33,339 nucleotides of DNA from Saccoglossus kowalevskii (GCF_000003605.2 NW_003120754.1:1-33339); one strand, 5' to 3'; shown: positions 20,914 through 32,713, numbered from the stretch's first letter. Program-made: numbers and translations. The notes: generated from the sequence alone by a model not told the origin.

Positions 20914-22330
20914 CATTCTTAGGCTAGGGTGATCTGACAGTCTTAGGCTAGGGTGATCAGACAGTCTCAGGCTAGGGTGATCTGGCAGTCTGAGGTGGGG
21001 TGATCTGACAGTATTAGGCTAGGGAGATCTTACAGTCTTAGGCCAGGGTGATCTGACAGTCTCAGGCTAGGGTGACCTGACGGTCTTAGGCTAGGTTGAT
21101 GTGATCTGACAGTCTTAGATTAGAATGATCTTACAGTCTTAGGCTAGGGTGATCTGACAGTCTTGGGCTAGGGTGATCTGACAGTCTTAGGCTAGGGTGA
21201 TCTGACAGTCTTAGGCTAGGGTGATCTGACAGTCTTAGACTACGGTGATCTGACAGTCTTAGGCTAGGGTGACCTGATAGTCTTAGGCTAGGGTGACCTG
21301 ACAGTCTTAGGCTAGGGTGATGTGACAGTCTTAGGCTAGGGTGATGTGACAGTCTTGGGCTAGGGTGATGTGACAGTCTTAGGCTAGGGTAATCTGACAG
21401 TCTTAGGCTAGGGTAATCTGACTGTCTCAGGCTAGGGTGATCTGACAGTCTCAGGCTAGGGTGATCTGACAGTTTTAGATTAGGGTGATCTGACAGTCTC
21501 AGGTTGGGATGATCCGACAGTCTTAGGCTAGGGTGATCTGACATTCTTAGGCTAGGGTGATCTGACAGTCTTAGGCTAGGGTGATCAGACAGTCTCAGGC
21601 TAGGGTGATCTGGCAGTCTGAGGTGGGGTGATCTGACAGTATTAGGCTAGGGAGATCTTACAGTCTTAGGCCAGGGTGATCTGACAGTCTCAGGCTAGGG
21701 TGACCTGACGGTCTTAGACCTGGGTGATCTGACAGTCTTAGATTAGAATGATCTTACAGTCTTAGGCTAGGGTGATCTGACAGTCTTGGGCTAGGGTGAT
21801 CTGACAGTCTTGGGCTAGGGTGATCTGGCAGTCTGAGGTGGGGTGATCTGACAGTATTAGGCTAGGGAGATCTTACAGTCTTAGGCCAGGGTGACCTGAC
21901 GGTCTTAGACCTGGGTGATCTGACAGTCTTAGATTAGAATGATCTTACAGTCTTAGGCTAGGGTGATCTGACAGTCTTGGGCTAGGGTGATCTGACAGTC
22001 TTGGGCTAGGGTGATCTGACAGTCTTGGGCTAGGGTGATCTGACAGTCTTAGACTACGGTGATCTGACAGTCTTAGGCTAGGGTGACCTGATAGTCTTAG
22101 GCTAGGGTGACCTGACAGTATTAGGCTAGGTTGATGTGACAGTCTTAGGCTAGGGTGATGTGACAGTCTTAGGTTAGGGTGATGTGACAGTCTTAGGCTA
22201 GGGTAATCTGACAGTCTTAGGCTAGGGTAATCTGACAGTCTTAGGCTAGGGTGATCTGACAGTCTCAGGCTAGGGTGATCTGACAGTCTCAGGCTAGGGT
22301 GATCTGACAGTCTTGGGCTAGGGTGATCTG
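20914..22330. repeat. Type B blocks, two passes
   Basis: GACATT markers at 20914 and 21542 and CTGAGGTGGGG units near 20990, 21616 and 21832 define the passes. Near 21087-21105 a 28-bp hybrid unit (CTTAGGCTAGG, TTGATG, TGATCTGACAG) replaces the AGACCTGGG unit. In the second pass the GGCCAGGG unit runs straight into TGACCTGACGG. GGTTAGGGTGATGTG occurs near 22170. Confidence 0.8.
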
Positions 22331-22887
22331 ACAGTCTTAGGCTAGGGTGGTCTGACAGTCTTAGGCTAGGGTGATCTGACAGTCATAGGCTAGGGTGATC
22401 TGACAGTCTCAGGCTAGGGTGATCTGATAGTTTCAGGCTAGGGAGATCTGACAGTCTTAGGCTAGGGTGATCTGACAGTCTCAGGCTAGGGTGACCTGAC
22501 GGTCTTTGATTATTATGATCTGACAGTCTTAGGCTAGGGTGATCTGACAGTCTTAGGCTAGGGTGATCTGACAGTCTTAGGCTAGGGTGATCTGACAGTC
22601 TTAGGCAAGGGTGATTTGACAGTCTCAGGCTAGGGTGATCTGACAGTCTCAGGCTAGGGTGATATGACAGTCTTAGACCTGGGTGACCCGACAGTCTTAG
22701 ATTAGGATGATCTTACAGTCTTAGGCTAGGGTGATCTGACAGTCTTAGGCTAGGGTGATCTGACAGTCTCAGGTTAGGATGATCTGACAGTCTTAGGCTA
22801 GGGTGATCTGACAGTCCTAGGCTAGGGTGATCTGACAGTCTTAGGTAAGGGTGATTTGACAGTCTCGGGCTAGGGTGATCTGACAGT
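22331..22887. repeat. Type C block
   Basis: Markers: GTGGTCTG, CATAGG, GATAGTTTC, TTTGATTATTATG near 22506, GGCAAGGG, GATATGAC, GACCCGAC, GGATGATCTTAC, GGTTAGG, CCTAGG, GGTAAGGG, CTCGGG, then CATAAGCC at 22888. The leading GATATGAC, GACCCGAC and GGCTAAGG part is missing. Confidence 0.8.
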
Positions 22888-23780
22888 CATAAGCCAGGGT
22901 GATCTGTCAGTCTTAGGCTAGGGTGATCTGATAGTCTTAGGCTAGGGTGACCTGACAGTCTTAGACTAGGGTGATCTGACAGTATCAGGCTAGGGTGACC
23001 TGACAGTCTTAGGCTAGGGTGATCTGAGGGTCTTAGGCTAGGGTGACCTGACAGTCGTAGGCTAGGGTGACCTGACAGTCTTAGGCTAGGGTGACCTGAC
23101 AGTCTTAGACTAGGGTGATCTGACAGTCTTAGGCTAGCGTGATCTGACAGTCTCAGGCTAGGGTGACCTGACGTCTCGGGCTAGGGTCATCTGACAGTCT
23201 AAGGCTAGGGTGATCTCACAGTCTTAGGCTAGGGTGATCTGACAGTCTTAGGCTAGGGTGATCTGACAGTATCAGGCTAGGGTGACCTGACGGTCTTAGG
23301 CTAGGGTGATCTGACGGTCTTAGGCTAGGGTGATCTGACGATCTTAGGCTAGGGTGACCTGACAGTATCAGGCTAGGGTGACCTGACGGTCTTAGGCAAG
23401 GGTGATCTGACGGTCTTAGGCTAGGGTGATCTGACGATCTTAGGCTAGGGTGACCTGACAGTCTTAGGCTAGGGTGACCTGACAGTCTTAGGCTAGGGTG
23501 ACCTGACAGTCTTAGACTAGGGTGATCTGACAGTCTTAGGCTAGGGTGATCTGACAGTCTTAGGCTAGCGTGATCTGACAGTCTCAGGCGAGGGTGACCT
23601 GACGTCTCGGGCTAGGGTGATCTGACAGTCTTAGGCTAGGGTGATCTCACAGTCTTAGGCTAGGGTGATCTCACAGTCTTAGGCTAGGGTGACCTGACAG
23701 TCTTAGGTTAGATTGATCTGACGGTCTTAGATTAGGGTGATCTGACAGTCTCAGGTTGGGATGATCCGACAGTCTTAGGC
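22888..23780. repeat. Type A block with a repeated GACGATC part
   Basis: It matches the A block at 20102, but the GTATCAGG, TGACCTGACGG, GACGGTC, GACGATC group occurs twice (around 23270-23340 and 23365-23440), the second time with GGCAAGGG. One TCAGG unit reads GGCGAGGG near 23588. At the end GGATGATCCGAC is followed by GATCTGGCAGTCTCAGG instead of GACATTCTT, so no minus-strand ATG arises here. Confidence 0.8.
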
Positions 23781-24390
23781 TAGGGTGATCTGGCAGTCTC
23801 AGGCTAGGGTGATCTGACAGTCTTAGGCTAGGGTGATCAGACAGTCTCAGGCTAGGGTGATCTGGCAGTCTGAGGTGGGGTGATCTGACAGTATTAGGCT
23901 AGGGAGATCTTACAGTCTTAGGCCAGGGTGATCTGACAGTCTCAGGCTAGGGTGACCTGACGGTCTTAGACCTGGGTGATCTGACAGTCTTAGATTAGAA
24001 TGATCTTACAGTCTTAGGCTAGGGTGATCTGACAGTCTTGGGCTAGGGTGATCTGACAGTCTTGGGCTAGGGTGATCTGACAGTCTTAGGCTAGGGTGAT
24101 CTGACAGTCTTAGACTACGGTGATCTGACAGTCTTAGGCTAGGGTGACCTGATAGTCTTAGGCTAGGGTGACCTGACAGTCTTAGGCTAGGTTGATGTGA
24201 CAGTCTTAGGCTAGGGTGATGTGACAGTCTTAGGTTAGGGTGATGTGACAGTCTTAGGCTAGGGTAATCTGACAGTCTTAGGCTAGGGTAATCTGACAGT
24301 CTTAGGCTAGGGTGATCTGACAGTCTCAGGCTAGGGTGATCTGACAGTCTCAGGCTAGGGTGATCTGACAGTCTTGGGCTAGGGTGATCT
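23781..24390. repeat. Type B block, single pass
   Basis: It starts without GACATT, at GATCAGAC, followed by CTGAGGTGGGG near 23869, GAGATCTTAC, GGCCAGGG, AGACCTGGG, TTAGAATG, two CTTGGG units, GACTACGG, GACCTGATAG, GGTTGATGTG, GGTTAGGGTGATGTG near 24232 and two GGTAATC units. The interior matches the pass at 4620-4960. Confidence 0.8.
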
Positions 24391-24996
24391 GACAGTCTTA
24401 GGCTAGGGTGATCTGACAGTCTCAGGCTAGGGTGATCTGATAGTCTCAGGCTTGGCTGATATGACAGTCTTAGACCTGGGTGACTCGACAGTCTTAGATT
24501 AGGATGATCTGACAGTCTTAGGCTAGGGTGATCTGACAGTCTTAGGCTAGGGTGATCTGACAGTCATAGGCTAGGGTGATCTGACAGTCTCAGGCTAGGG
24601 TGATCTGACAGTCTCAGGCTAGGGTGACCTGACGGTCTTTGATTATTATGATCTGACAGTCTTAGGCTAGGGTGATCTGACAGTCTTAGGCTAGGGTGAT
24701 CTGACAGTCTTAGGCGAGGGTGATTTGACAGTCTCAGGCTAGGGTGATCTGACAGTCTCAGGCTAGGGTGATATGACAGTCTTAGACCTGGGTGACCCGA
24801 CAGTCTTAGATTAGGATGATCTTACAGTCTTAGGCTAGGGTGATCTGACAGTCTTAGGCTAGGGTGATCTGACAGTCTCAGGTTAGGATGATCTGACAGT
24901 CTTAGGCTAGGGTGATCTGACAGTCCTAGGCTAGGGTGATCTGACAGTCTTAGGTAAGGGTGATTTGACAGTCTCGGGCTAGGGTGATCTGACAGT
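24391..24996. repeat. Type C block
   Basis: It carries the GGCTTGGCTGATATGAC variant (also near 7100), GACTCGAC, GGATGATCTGAC, CATAGG, TTTGATTATTATG near 24640, GGCGAGGG, GATATGAC, GACCCGAC, GGATGATCTTAC, GGTTAGG, CCTAGG, GGTAAGGG, CTCGGG and CATAAGCC at 24997. It lacks GATAGTTTC and GTGGTCTG, like the C blocks ending at 4147 and 11248. Confidence 0.8.
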
Positions 24997-25398
24997 CATA
25001 AGCCAGGGTGATCTGTCGGTCTTAGGCTAGGGTGATCTGATAGTCTTAGGCTAGGGTGACCTGACAGTCTTAGACTAGGGTGATCTGACAGTATCATGCT
25101 AGGGTGACCTGACAGTCTTAGGCTAGCGTGATCTGACAGTCTCAGGCTAGGGTACGTGCCAGTCTCAGGCTAGGGTGACCTGACGTCTCGGGCTAGGGTG
25201 ATCTGACAGTCTTAGGCTAGGGTGATCTCACAGTCTTAGGCTAGGGTGATCTCACAGTCTTAGGCTAGGGTGATCTCACAGTCTTAGGCTAGGGTGACCT
25301 GACAGTCTTAGGTTAGATTGATCTGACGGTCTTAGATTAGGGTGATCTGACAGTCTCAGGTTGGGATGATCCGACAGTCTTAGGCTAGGGTGATCTGA
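24997..25398. repeat. Type A block, half length
   Basis: CATAAGCC and GATCTGTCGG lead to a GTATCATGCTAG unit, one GCTAGCGTG and one GACGTCTCGGG, then three GATCTCAC units, GTTAGATTG and GGATGATCCGAC. At about 25152 a unit reads GGTACGTGCCAG, which is not found elsewhere. CATAAGCC to GACATT is about 402 bp, roughly half the full A block, so one internal copy has been lost. Confidence 0.8.
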
Positions 25399-26930
25399 CA
25401 TTCTTAGGCTAGGGTGATCTGACAGTCTTAGGCTAGGGTGATCAGACAGTCTCAGGCTAGGGTGATCTGGCAGTCTGAGGTGGGGTGATCTGACAGTATT
25501 AGGCTAGGGAGATCTTACAGTCTTAGTGACAGTCCTAGGCCAGGGTGATCTGACAGTCTCAGGCTAGGGTGACCTGACGGTCTTAGACCTGGGTGATCTG
25601 ACAGTCTTAGATTAGAATGATCTTACAGTCTTAGGCTATGGTGCTAGGGTGATCTGACAGTCTTGGGCTAGGGTGATCTGACAGTCTTGGGCTAGGGTGA
25701 TCTGACAGTCTTGGGCTAGGGTGATCTGACAGTCTTGGGCTAGGGTGATCTGACAGTCTTAGGCTAGGGTGATCTGACAGTCTTAGACTACGGTGATCTG
25801 ACAGTCTTAGGCTAGGGTGACCTGATAGTCTTGTCCTAGGCTAGGGTGACCTGACAGTCTTAGGCTAGGGTGATGTGACAGTCTTAGGCTAGGGTGATGT
25901 GACAGTCTTGGGCTAGGGTGATGTGACAGTCTTAGGCTAGGGTAATCTGACAGTCTTAGGCTAGGGTAATCTGACAGTCTCAGGCTAGGGTGATCTGACA
26001 GTCTCAGGCTAGGGTGATCTGACAGTTTTAGATTAGGGTGATCTGACAGTCTCAGGTTGGGATGATCCGACAGTCTTAGGCTAGGGTGATCTGACATTCT
26101 TAGGCTAGGGTGATCTGACAGTCTTAGGCTAGGGTGATCAGACAGTCTCAGGCTAGGGTGATCTGGCAGTCTGAGGTGGGGTGATCTGACAGTATTAGGC
26201 TAGGGAGATCTTACAGTCTTAGGCCAGGGTGATCTGACAGTCTCAGGCTAGGGTGACCTGACGGTCTTAGACCTGGGTGATCTGACAGTCTTAGATTAGA
26301 ATGATCTTACAGTCTTAGGCTAGGGTGATCTGACAGTCTTAGGCTAGGGTGATCTGACAGTCTTGGGCTAGGGTGATCTGACAGTCTTGGGCTAGGGTGA
26401 TCTGGCAGTCTGAGGTGGGGTGATCTGACAGTATTAGGCTAGGGAGATCTTACAGTCTTAGGCCAGGGTGATCTGACAGTCTCAGGCTAGGGTGACCTGA
26501 CGGTCTTAGACCTGGATGATCTGACAGTCTTAGACCTGGATGATCTGACAGTCTTAGATTAGAATGATCTTACAGTCTTAGGCTAGGGTGATCTGACAGT
26601 CTTGGGCTAGGGTGATCTGACAGTCTTGGGCTAGGGTGATCTGACAGTCTTAGGCTAGGGTGATCTGACAGTCTTAGACTACGGTGATCTGACAGTCTTA
26701 GGCTAGGGTGACCTGATAGTCTTAGGCTAGGGTGACCTGACAGTCTTAGGCTAGGGTGATGTGACAGTCTTAGGTTAGGGTGATGTGACAGTCTTAGGCT
26801 AGGGTAATCTGACAGTCTTAGGCTAGGGTAATCTGACAGTCTTAGGCTAGGGTGATCTGACAGTCTCAGGCTAGGGTGATCTGACAGTCTCGGGCTAGGG
26901 TGATCTGACAGTCTTGGGCTAGGGTGATCT
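25399..26930. repeat. Type B blocks, two passes with insertions
   Basis: GACATT markers at 25399 and 26095 and CTGAGGTGGGG units near 25473, 26169 and 26408 define it. The first pass has three insertions: about 12 bp near 25527, about 8 bp near 25638 and 5 bp near 25831. The second pass has two consecutive AGACCTGGATG units near 26510-26540, GGTTAGGGTGATGTG near 26770 and CTCGGG. Confidence 0.8.
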
Positions 26931-27440
26931 GACAGTCTTAGGCTAGGGTGATCTGACAGTCTCAGGCTAGGGTGATCTGACAGTCTCAGGCTAGGGTGAT
27001 ATGACAGTCTTAGACCTGGGTGACTCGACAGTCTTAGATTAGGATGATCTGACAGTCTTAGGCTAGGGTGATCTGACAGTCATAGGCTAGGGTGATCTGA
27101 CAGTCTCAGGCTAGGGTGATCTGACAGTCTCAGGCTAGGGTGACCTGACGGTCTTTGATTATTATGATCTGACAGTCTTAGGCTAGGGTGATCTGACAGT
27201 CTTAGGCTAGGGTGATCTGACAGTCTTAGGCGAGGGTGATTTGACAGTCTCAGGCTAGGGTGATCTGACAGTCTCAGGCTAGGGTGATATGACAGTCTTA
27301 GACCTGGGTGACCCGACAGTCTTAGATTAGGATGATCTTACAGTCTTAGGCTAGGGTGATCTGACAGTCTTAGGCTAGGGTGATCTGACAGTCTCAGGCT
27401 AGGGTGATCTGACAGTCTTAGGCTAGGGTGATCTGACAGT
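26931..27440. repeat. Type C block
   Basis: Markers: GATATGAC, GACTCGAC, GGATGATCTGAC, CATAGG, TTTGATTATTATG near 27157, GGCGAGGG, GATATGAC, GACCCGAC, GGATGATCTTAC, CTCAGG and CCTAGG. It parallels 10661-11200 but ends without GGTAAGGG, CTCGGG and CATAAGCC. Confidence 0.8.
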
Positions 27441-27960
27441 CCTAGGCTAGGGTGATCTGACAGTCTTAGGCTAGGGTGATTTGACAGTCTTAGGCTAGGG
27501 TGATCTGACAGTCTTAGGCTAGGGTGATCTGACAGTCTTAGGCTAGGGTGATCTGACAGTCTTGGACTAGGGTGATCTGACAGTCTTAGGCTAGGGTGAT
27601 CTGACAGTCTTAGACTAGGGTGATCTGACAGTCTTAGGCTAGGGTGATCTGACAGTCTTAAACTAGGGTGACCTGACAGTCTTAGGCTAGGGTGATCTGA
27701 CAGTCTTAGGCTAGGGTAATCTGACAGTCTTAGGCTAGGGTGATCTGACAGTCTTAGGCTAGGGTGATCTGACAGTCTCGGGCTAGGGTGATCTGACAGT
27801 CGGGCTAAGGTGATCTGACACTCTTGGGCTAAGGTGATCTGACACTCTTAGGCTAGGGTGATCTGACACTCTCAAGCTAGGGTGATCTGACAGTCTCGGG
27901 CTAGGGTGATCTGACAGTCTTAGGCTAGGGTGATCTGACACTCTCAGGCTAGGGTGATCT
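27441..27960. repeat. Plain run plus a GACACTC sub-family
   Basis: About a dozen nearly unmarked units follow one another, with only CTTGGACTAG, CTTAGACTAG and CTTAAACTAG as variants. After one GGTAATC and the 22-bp ACAGTCGGG unit near 27800 come four units ending GACACTC instead of GACAGTC (about 27818, 27842, 27866 and 27938). That change is seen nowhere else in the window. Confidence 0.8.
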
Positions 27961-28700
27961 GACAGTCTCAGGCTAGGGTGATATGACAGTCTTAGACCTG
28001 GGTGACCCGACAGTCTTAGATTAGGATGATCTTACAGTCTTAGGCTAGGGTGATCTGACAGTCTTAGGCTAGGGTGATCTGACAGTCTCAGGCTAAGGTG
28101 ATCTGACAGTCTTAGGCTAGGGTGGTCTGACAGTCTTAGGCTAGGGTGATCTGACAGTCATAGGCTAGGGTGATCTGACAGTCTCAGGCTAGGGTGATCT
28201 GATAGTTTCAGGCTAGGGAGATCTGACAGTCTTAGGCTAGGGTGATCTGACAGTCTCAGGCTAGGGTGACCTGACGGTCTTTGATTATTATGATCTGACA
28301 GTCTTAGGCTAGGGTGATCTGACAGTCTTAGACTAGGGTGATCTGACAGTCTTAGGCAAGGGTGATTTGACAGTCTCAGGCTAGGGTGATTTGACAGTCT
28401 CAGGCTAGGGTGATCTGACAGTCTCAGGCTAGGGTGATATGACAGTCTTAGACCTGGGTGAGCCGACAGTCTTAGACCTGGGTGAGCCGACAGTCTTAGA
28501 TTAGGATGATCTTACAGTCTTAGGCTAGGGTGATCTGACAGTCTTAGGCTAGGGTGATCTGACAGTCTCAGGTTAGGATGATCCGACAGTCTTAGGCTAG
28601 GGCGATCTGACAGTCTCAGGCTAGGGTGATCTGACAGTCTTAGGTAAGGGTGATTCGACAGTCTCAGGCTAGGGTGATCTGACAGTCATAAGCCAGGGTG
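27961..28700. repeat. Type C block
   Basis: It closely follows 8820-9470 and 13680-14280: GATATGAC, GACCCGAC, GGATGATCTTAC, GGCTAAGG at 28090, GTGGTCTG, CATAGG, GATAGTTTC, TTTGATTATTATG near 28282, GGCAAGGG, two TGAGCCGAC units, GGTTAGG, GGTAAGGG (with TGATTCGAC) and CATAAGCC at 28687. It shares the doubled TGAGCCGAC with both relatives. Confidence 0.8.
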
Positions 28701-28880
28701 ATCTGTCAGTCTTAGACTACGGTGATCTGACAGCTTTAGGCTAGGGCGACCTGATAGTCTTAGGCTAGGGTGACCTGACAGTCTTAGGCTAGGGTGATGT
28801 GACAGTCTTAGGCTAGGGTAATCTGACAGTCTTAGGCTAGGGTGACCTGACAGTCTTAGGCTAGGGTAATCTGACAGTCT
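28701..28880. repeat. Type B fragment
   Basis: GACTACGG, CAGCTTTAGG and GGGCGACCTGATAG directly follow CATAAGCC, as at 13321. Then come GATGTG and two GGTAATC units separated by a TGACCTGAC unit. A unit near 28881 reads CTTATGTGCTAGGG (2 bp extra) where the array passes into C. Confidence 0.75.
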
Positions 28881-29408
28881 TATGTGCTAGGGTGATCTGA
28901 CAGTCTTAGGCTAGGGTGATCTGACAGTCATAGGCTAGGGTGATCTGACAGTCTCAGGCTAGGGTGATCTGATAGTTTCAGGCTAGGGAGATCTGACAGT
29001 CTTAGGCTAGGGTGATCTGACAGTCTCAGGCTAGGGTGACCTGACGGTCTTTGATTATTATGATCTGACAGTCTTAGGCTAGGGTGATCTGACAGTCTTA
29101 GGCTAGGGTGATCTGACAGTCTTAGGCGAGGGTGATTTGACAGTCTCAGGTTAGGGTGATCTGACAGTCTCAGGCTAGGGTGATATGACAGTCTTAGACC
29201 TGGGTGACCCGACAGTCTTAGATTAGGATGATCTTACAGTCTTAGGCTAGGGTGATCTGACAGTCTTAGGCTAGGGTGATCTGACAGTCTCAGGTTAGGA
29301 TGATCTGACAGTCTTAGGCTAGGGTGATCTGACAGTCCTAGGCTAGGGTGATCTGACAGTCTTAGGTAAGGGTGATTTGCCAGTCTCGGGCTAGGGTGAT
29401 CTGACAGT
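28881..29408. repeat. Type C block
   Basis: Markers: CATAGG, GATAGTTTC, TTTGATTATTATG near 29050 (768 bp, 32 units, after the previous one), GGCGAGGG, GATATGAC, GACCCGAC, GGATGATCTTAC, GGTTAGG, CCTAGG, GGTAAGGG with TGATTTGCC, CTCGGG and CATAAGCC at 29409. Confidence 0.8.
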
Positions 29409-30242
29409 CATAAGCCAGGGTGATCTGTCAGTCTTAGGCTAGGGTGATCTGATAGTCTTAGGCTAGGGTGACCTGACAGTCTTAGACTAGGGTGATCTGA
29501 CAGTATCAGGCTAGGGTGACCTGACAGTCTTAGGCTAGGGTGATCTGAGGGTCTTAGGCTAGGGTGACCTGACAGTCGTAGGCTAGGGTGACCTGACAGT
29601 CTTAGGCTAGGGTGACCTGACAGTCTTAGGCTAGGGTGACCTGACAGTCTTAGACTAGGGTGATCTGACAGTCTTAGGCTAGCGTGATCTGACAGTCTCA
29701 GGCTAGGGTGACCTGACGTCTCGGGCTAGGGTCATCTGACAGTCTAAGGCTAGGGTGATCTCACAGTCTTAGGCTAGGGTGATCTGACAGTCTTAGGCTA
29801 GGGTGATCTGACAGTATCAGGCTAGGGTGACCTGACGGTCTTAGGCTAGGGTGATCTGACGGTCTTAGGCTAGGGTGACCTGACAGTCTTAGGCTAGGGT
29901 GACCTGACAGTCTTAGGCTAGGGTGACCTGACAGTCTTAGACTAGGGTGATCTGACAGTCTTAGGCTAGGGTGATCTGACAGTCTTAGGCTAGCGTGATC
30001 TGACAGTCTCAGGCTAGGGTGACCTGACGTCTCGGGCTAGGGTGATCTGACAGTCTTAGGCTAGGGTGATCTCACAGTCTTAGGCTAGGGTGATCTCACA
30101 GTCTTAGGCTAGGGTGATCTCACAGTCTTAGGCTAGGGTGACCTGACAGTCTTAGGTTAGATTGATCTGACGGTCTTAGATTAGGGTGATCTGACAGTCT
30201 CAGGTTGGGATGATCCGACAGTCTTAGGCTAGGGTGATCTGA
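29409..30242. repeat. Type A block, full length
   Basis: CATAAGCC to GACATT is 834 bp, equal to the block at 671. Differences from that copy balance in length: this one has an extra TGACCTGAC unit early on and lacks the GACGATC unit. Both GACGTCTCGGG copies and GGTCATC with CTAAGG are present. Confidence 0.8.
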
Positions 30243-31700
30243 CATTCTTAGGCTAGGGTGATCTGACAGTCTTAGGCTAGGGTGATCAGACAGTCTCAGG
30301 CTAGGGTGATCTGGCAGTCTGAGGTGGGGTGATCTGACAGTATTAGGCTAGGGAGATCTTACAGTCTTAGGCCAGGGTGATCTGACAGTCTCAGGCTAGG
30401 GTGACCTGACGGTCTTAGACCTGGGTGATCTGACAGTCTTAGATTAGAATGATCTTACAGTCTTAGGCTAGGGTGATCTGACAGTCTTGGGCTAGGGTGA
30501 TCTGACAGTCTTGGGCTAGGGTGATCTGACAGTCTTGGGCTAGGGTGATCTGACAGTCTTAGGCTAGGGTGATCTGACAGTCTTAGACTACGGTGATCTG
30601 ACAGTCTTAGGCTAGGGTGACCTGATAGTCTTAGGCTAGGGTGACCTGACAGTCTTAGGCTAGGGTGACCTGACAGTCTTAGGCTAGGGTGATGTGACAG
30701 TCTTAGGCTAGGGTGATGTGACAGTCTTAGGCTAGGGTGATGTGACAGTCTTAGGCTAGGGTGATGTGACAGTCTTAGGCTAGGGTAATCTGACAGTCTC
30801 AGGCTAGGGTGATCTGACAGTCTCAGGCTAGGGTGATCTGACAGTTTTAGATTAGGGTGATCTGACAGTCTCAGGTTGGGATGATCCGACATTCTTAGGC
30901 TAGGGTGATCTGACATTCTTAGGCTAGGGTGATCTGACAGTCTTAGGCTAGGGTGATCAGACAGTCTCAGGCTAGGGTGATCTGGCAGTCTGAGGTGGGG
31001 TGATCTGACAGTATTAGGCTAGGGAGATCTTACAGTCTTAGGCCAGGGTGATCTGACAGTCTCAGGCTAAGGTGACCTGACGGTCTTAGACCTGGGTGAT
31101 CTGACAGTCTTAGATTAGAATGATCTTACAGTCTTAGGCTAGGGTGATCTGACAGTCTTGGGCTAGGGTGATCTGACAGTCTTGGGCTAGGGTGATCTGG
31201 CAGTCTGAGGTGGGGTGATCTGACAGTATTAGGCTAGGGAGATCTTACAGTCTTAGGCTAGGGTGACCTGACGGTCTTAGACCTGGGTGATCTGACAGTC
31301 TTAGATTAGAATGATCTTACAGTCTTAGGCTAGGGTGATCTGACAGTCTTGGGCTAGGGTGATCTGACAGTCTTGGGCTAGGGTGATCTGACAGTCTTGG
31401 GCTAGGGTGATCTGACAGTCTTAGGCTAGGGTGATCTGACAGTCTTAGGCTAGGGTGACCTGATAGTCTTAGGCTAGGGTGACCTGACAGTCTTAGGCTA
31501 GGGTGATGTGACAGTCTTAGGCTAGGGTGATGTGACAGTCTTAGGCTAGGGTGATGTGACAGTCTTAGGCTAGGGTAATCTGACAGTCTTAGGCTAGGGT
31601 AATCTGACAGTCTTAGGCTAGGGTGATCTGACAGTCTCAGGCTAGGGTGATCTGACAGTCTCAGGCTAGGGTGATCTGACAGTCTTGGGCTAGGGTGATC
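30243..31700. repeat. Type B blocks, two passes
   Basis: GACATT markers lie at 30243, 30890 and 30914; the last two are in neighbouring units, which happens only here. CTGAGGTGGGG units lie near 30315, 30988 and 31204. Four GATGTG units in a row occur around 30690-30765. In the last pass the GGCCAGGG and GACTACGG units are replaced by plain units. Confidence 0.8.
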
Positions 31701-32330
31701 TGACAGTCTTAGGCTAGGGTGATCTGACAGTCTCAGGCTAGGGTGATCTGACAGTCTCAGGCTAGGGTGATATGACAGTCTTAGACCTGGGTGACTCGAC
31801 AGTCTTAGATTAGGATGATCTTACAGTCTTAGGCTAGAGTGATCTGACAGTCTTAGGCTAGGGTGATCTGACAGTCTCAGGCTAAGGTGATCTGACAGTC
31901 TTAGGCTAGGGTGGTCTGACAGTCTTAGGCTAGGGTGATCTGACAGTCATAGGCTAGGGTGATCTGACAGTCTCAGGCTAGGGTGATCTGATAGTTTCAG
32001 GCTAGGGAGATCTGACAGTCTTAGGCTAGGGTGATCTGACAGTCTCAGCATAGGGTGACCTGACGGTCTTTGATTATCATGATCTGACAGTCTTTATGCT
32101 AGGTGATCTGACAGTCTTACGCAAGGTGATTTGACAGTCTCAGGCTAGGGCGATCTGACAGTCTCAGGCTAGGGCGATATGACAGTCTTAGACGTCGGTG
32201 AGCCGACAGTCCTAATTACGATGATCCCACAGTCTTAGGCTAGGTGATCTGACAGTCCTTAGGCTAGGGTGATCCGACCGTCTTAGGTAAGGGTGATTTG
32301 ACAGTCTCAGGCTAGGGTGATCTGACAGTC
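31701..32330. repeat. Type C block, decaying towards its end
   Basis: The first part is standard: GATATGAC, GACTCGAC, GGATGATCTTAC, GGCTAAGG, GTGGTCTG, CATAGG, GATAGTTTC. From about 32048 changes accumulate: TCAGCATAGG, TTGATTATCATG, CTTTATGCTAGG, single-base losses giving GCTAGGTG and GCAAGGTG, GACGTCGGTG, CCTAATTACG and GATCCCAC. CATAAGCC at 32330 still ends it. Confidence 0.8.
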
Positions 32331-32713
32331 ATAAGCCAGGGTGATCTGTCAGTCTTAGACTACGGTGATCTGACAGTCTTAGGCTAGGGCGACCTGATAG
32401 TCTTAGGCTAGGGTGACCTGACAGTCTTAGGCTAGGGTGATGTGACAGTCTTAGGCTAGGGTAATCTGCCAGTCTTAGGCTAGGGTGACCTGACAGTCTT
32501 AGGCTAGGGTAATCTGACAGTCTTAGGCTAGGGTGATCACACAGTCTTAGGCTAGGGTGACCTGACAGTCTTAGGCTAGGGTGATCTGACAGTCTTAGGC
32601 TAGGGTGATCTGACAGTCTTAGGCTAGGGTGATCTGACAGTCATAGGCTAGGGTGATCTGACAGTCTCAGGCTAGGGTGATCTGACAGTCTCAGGCTAGG
32701 GTGATGTGAGGGT
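32331..32713. repeat. Short B fragment and plain units
   Basis: GACTACGG and GGGCGACCTGATAG directly follow CATAAGCC, the same recombinant junction as at 13321 and 28701. Next come GATGTG, GGTAATC (one with CTGCCAG), TGACCTGAC, a GATCACAC unit, plain units, CATAGG and CTCAGG. The last unit (GATGTGAGGGT) leads into the diverged island. Confidence 0.75.
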
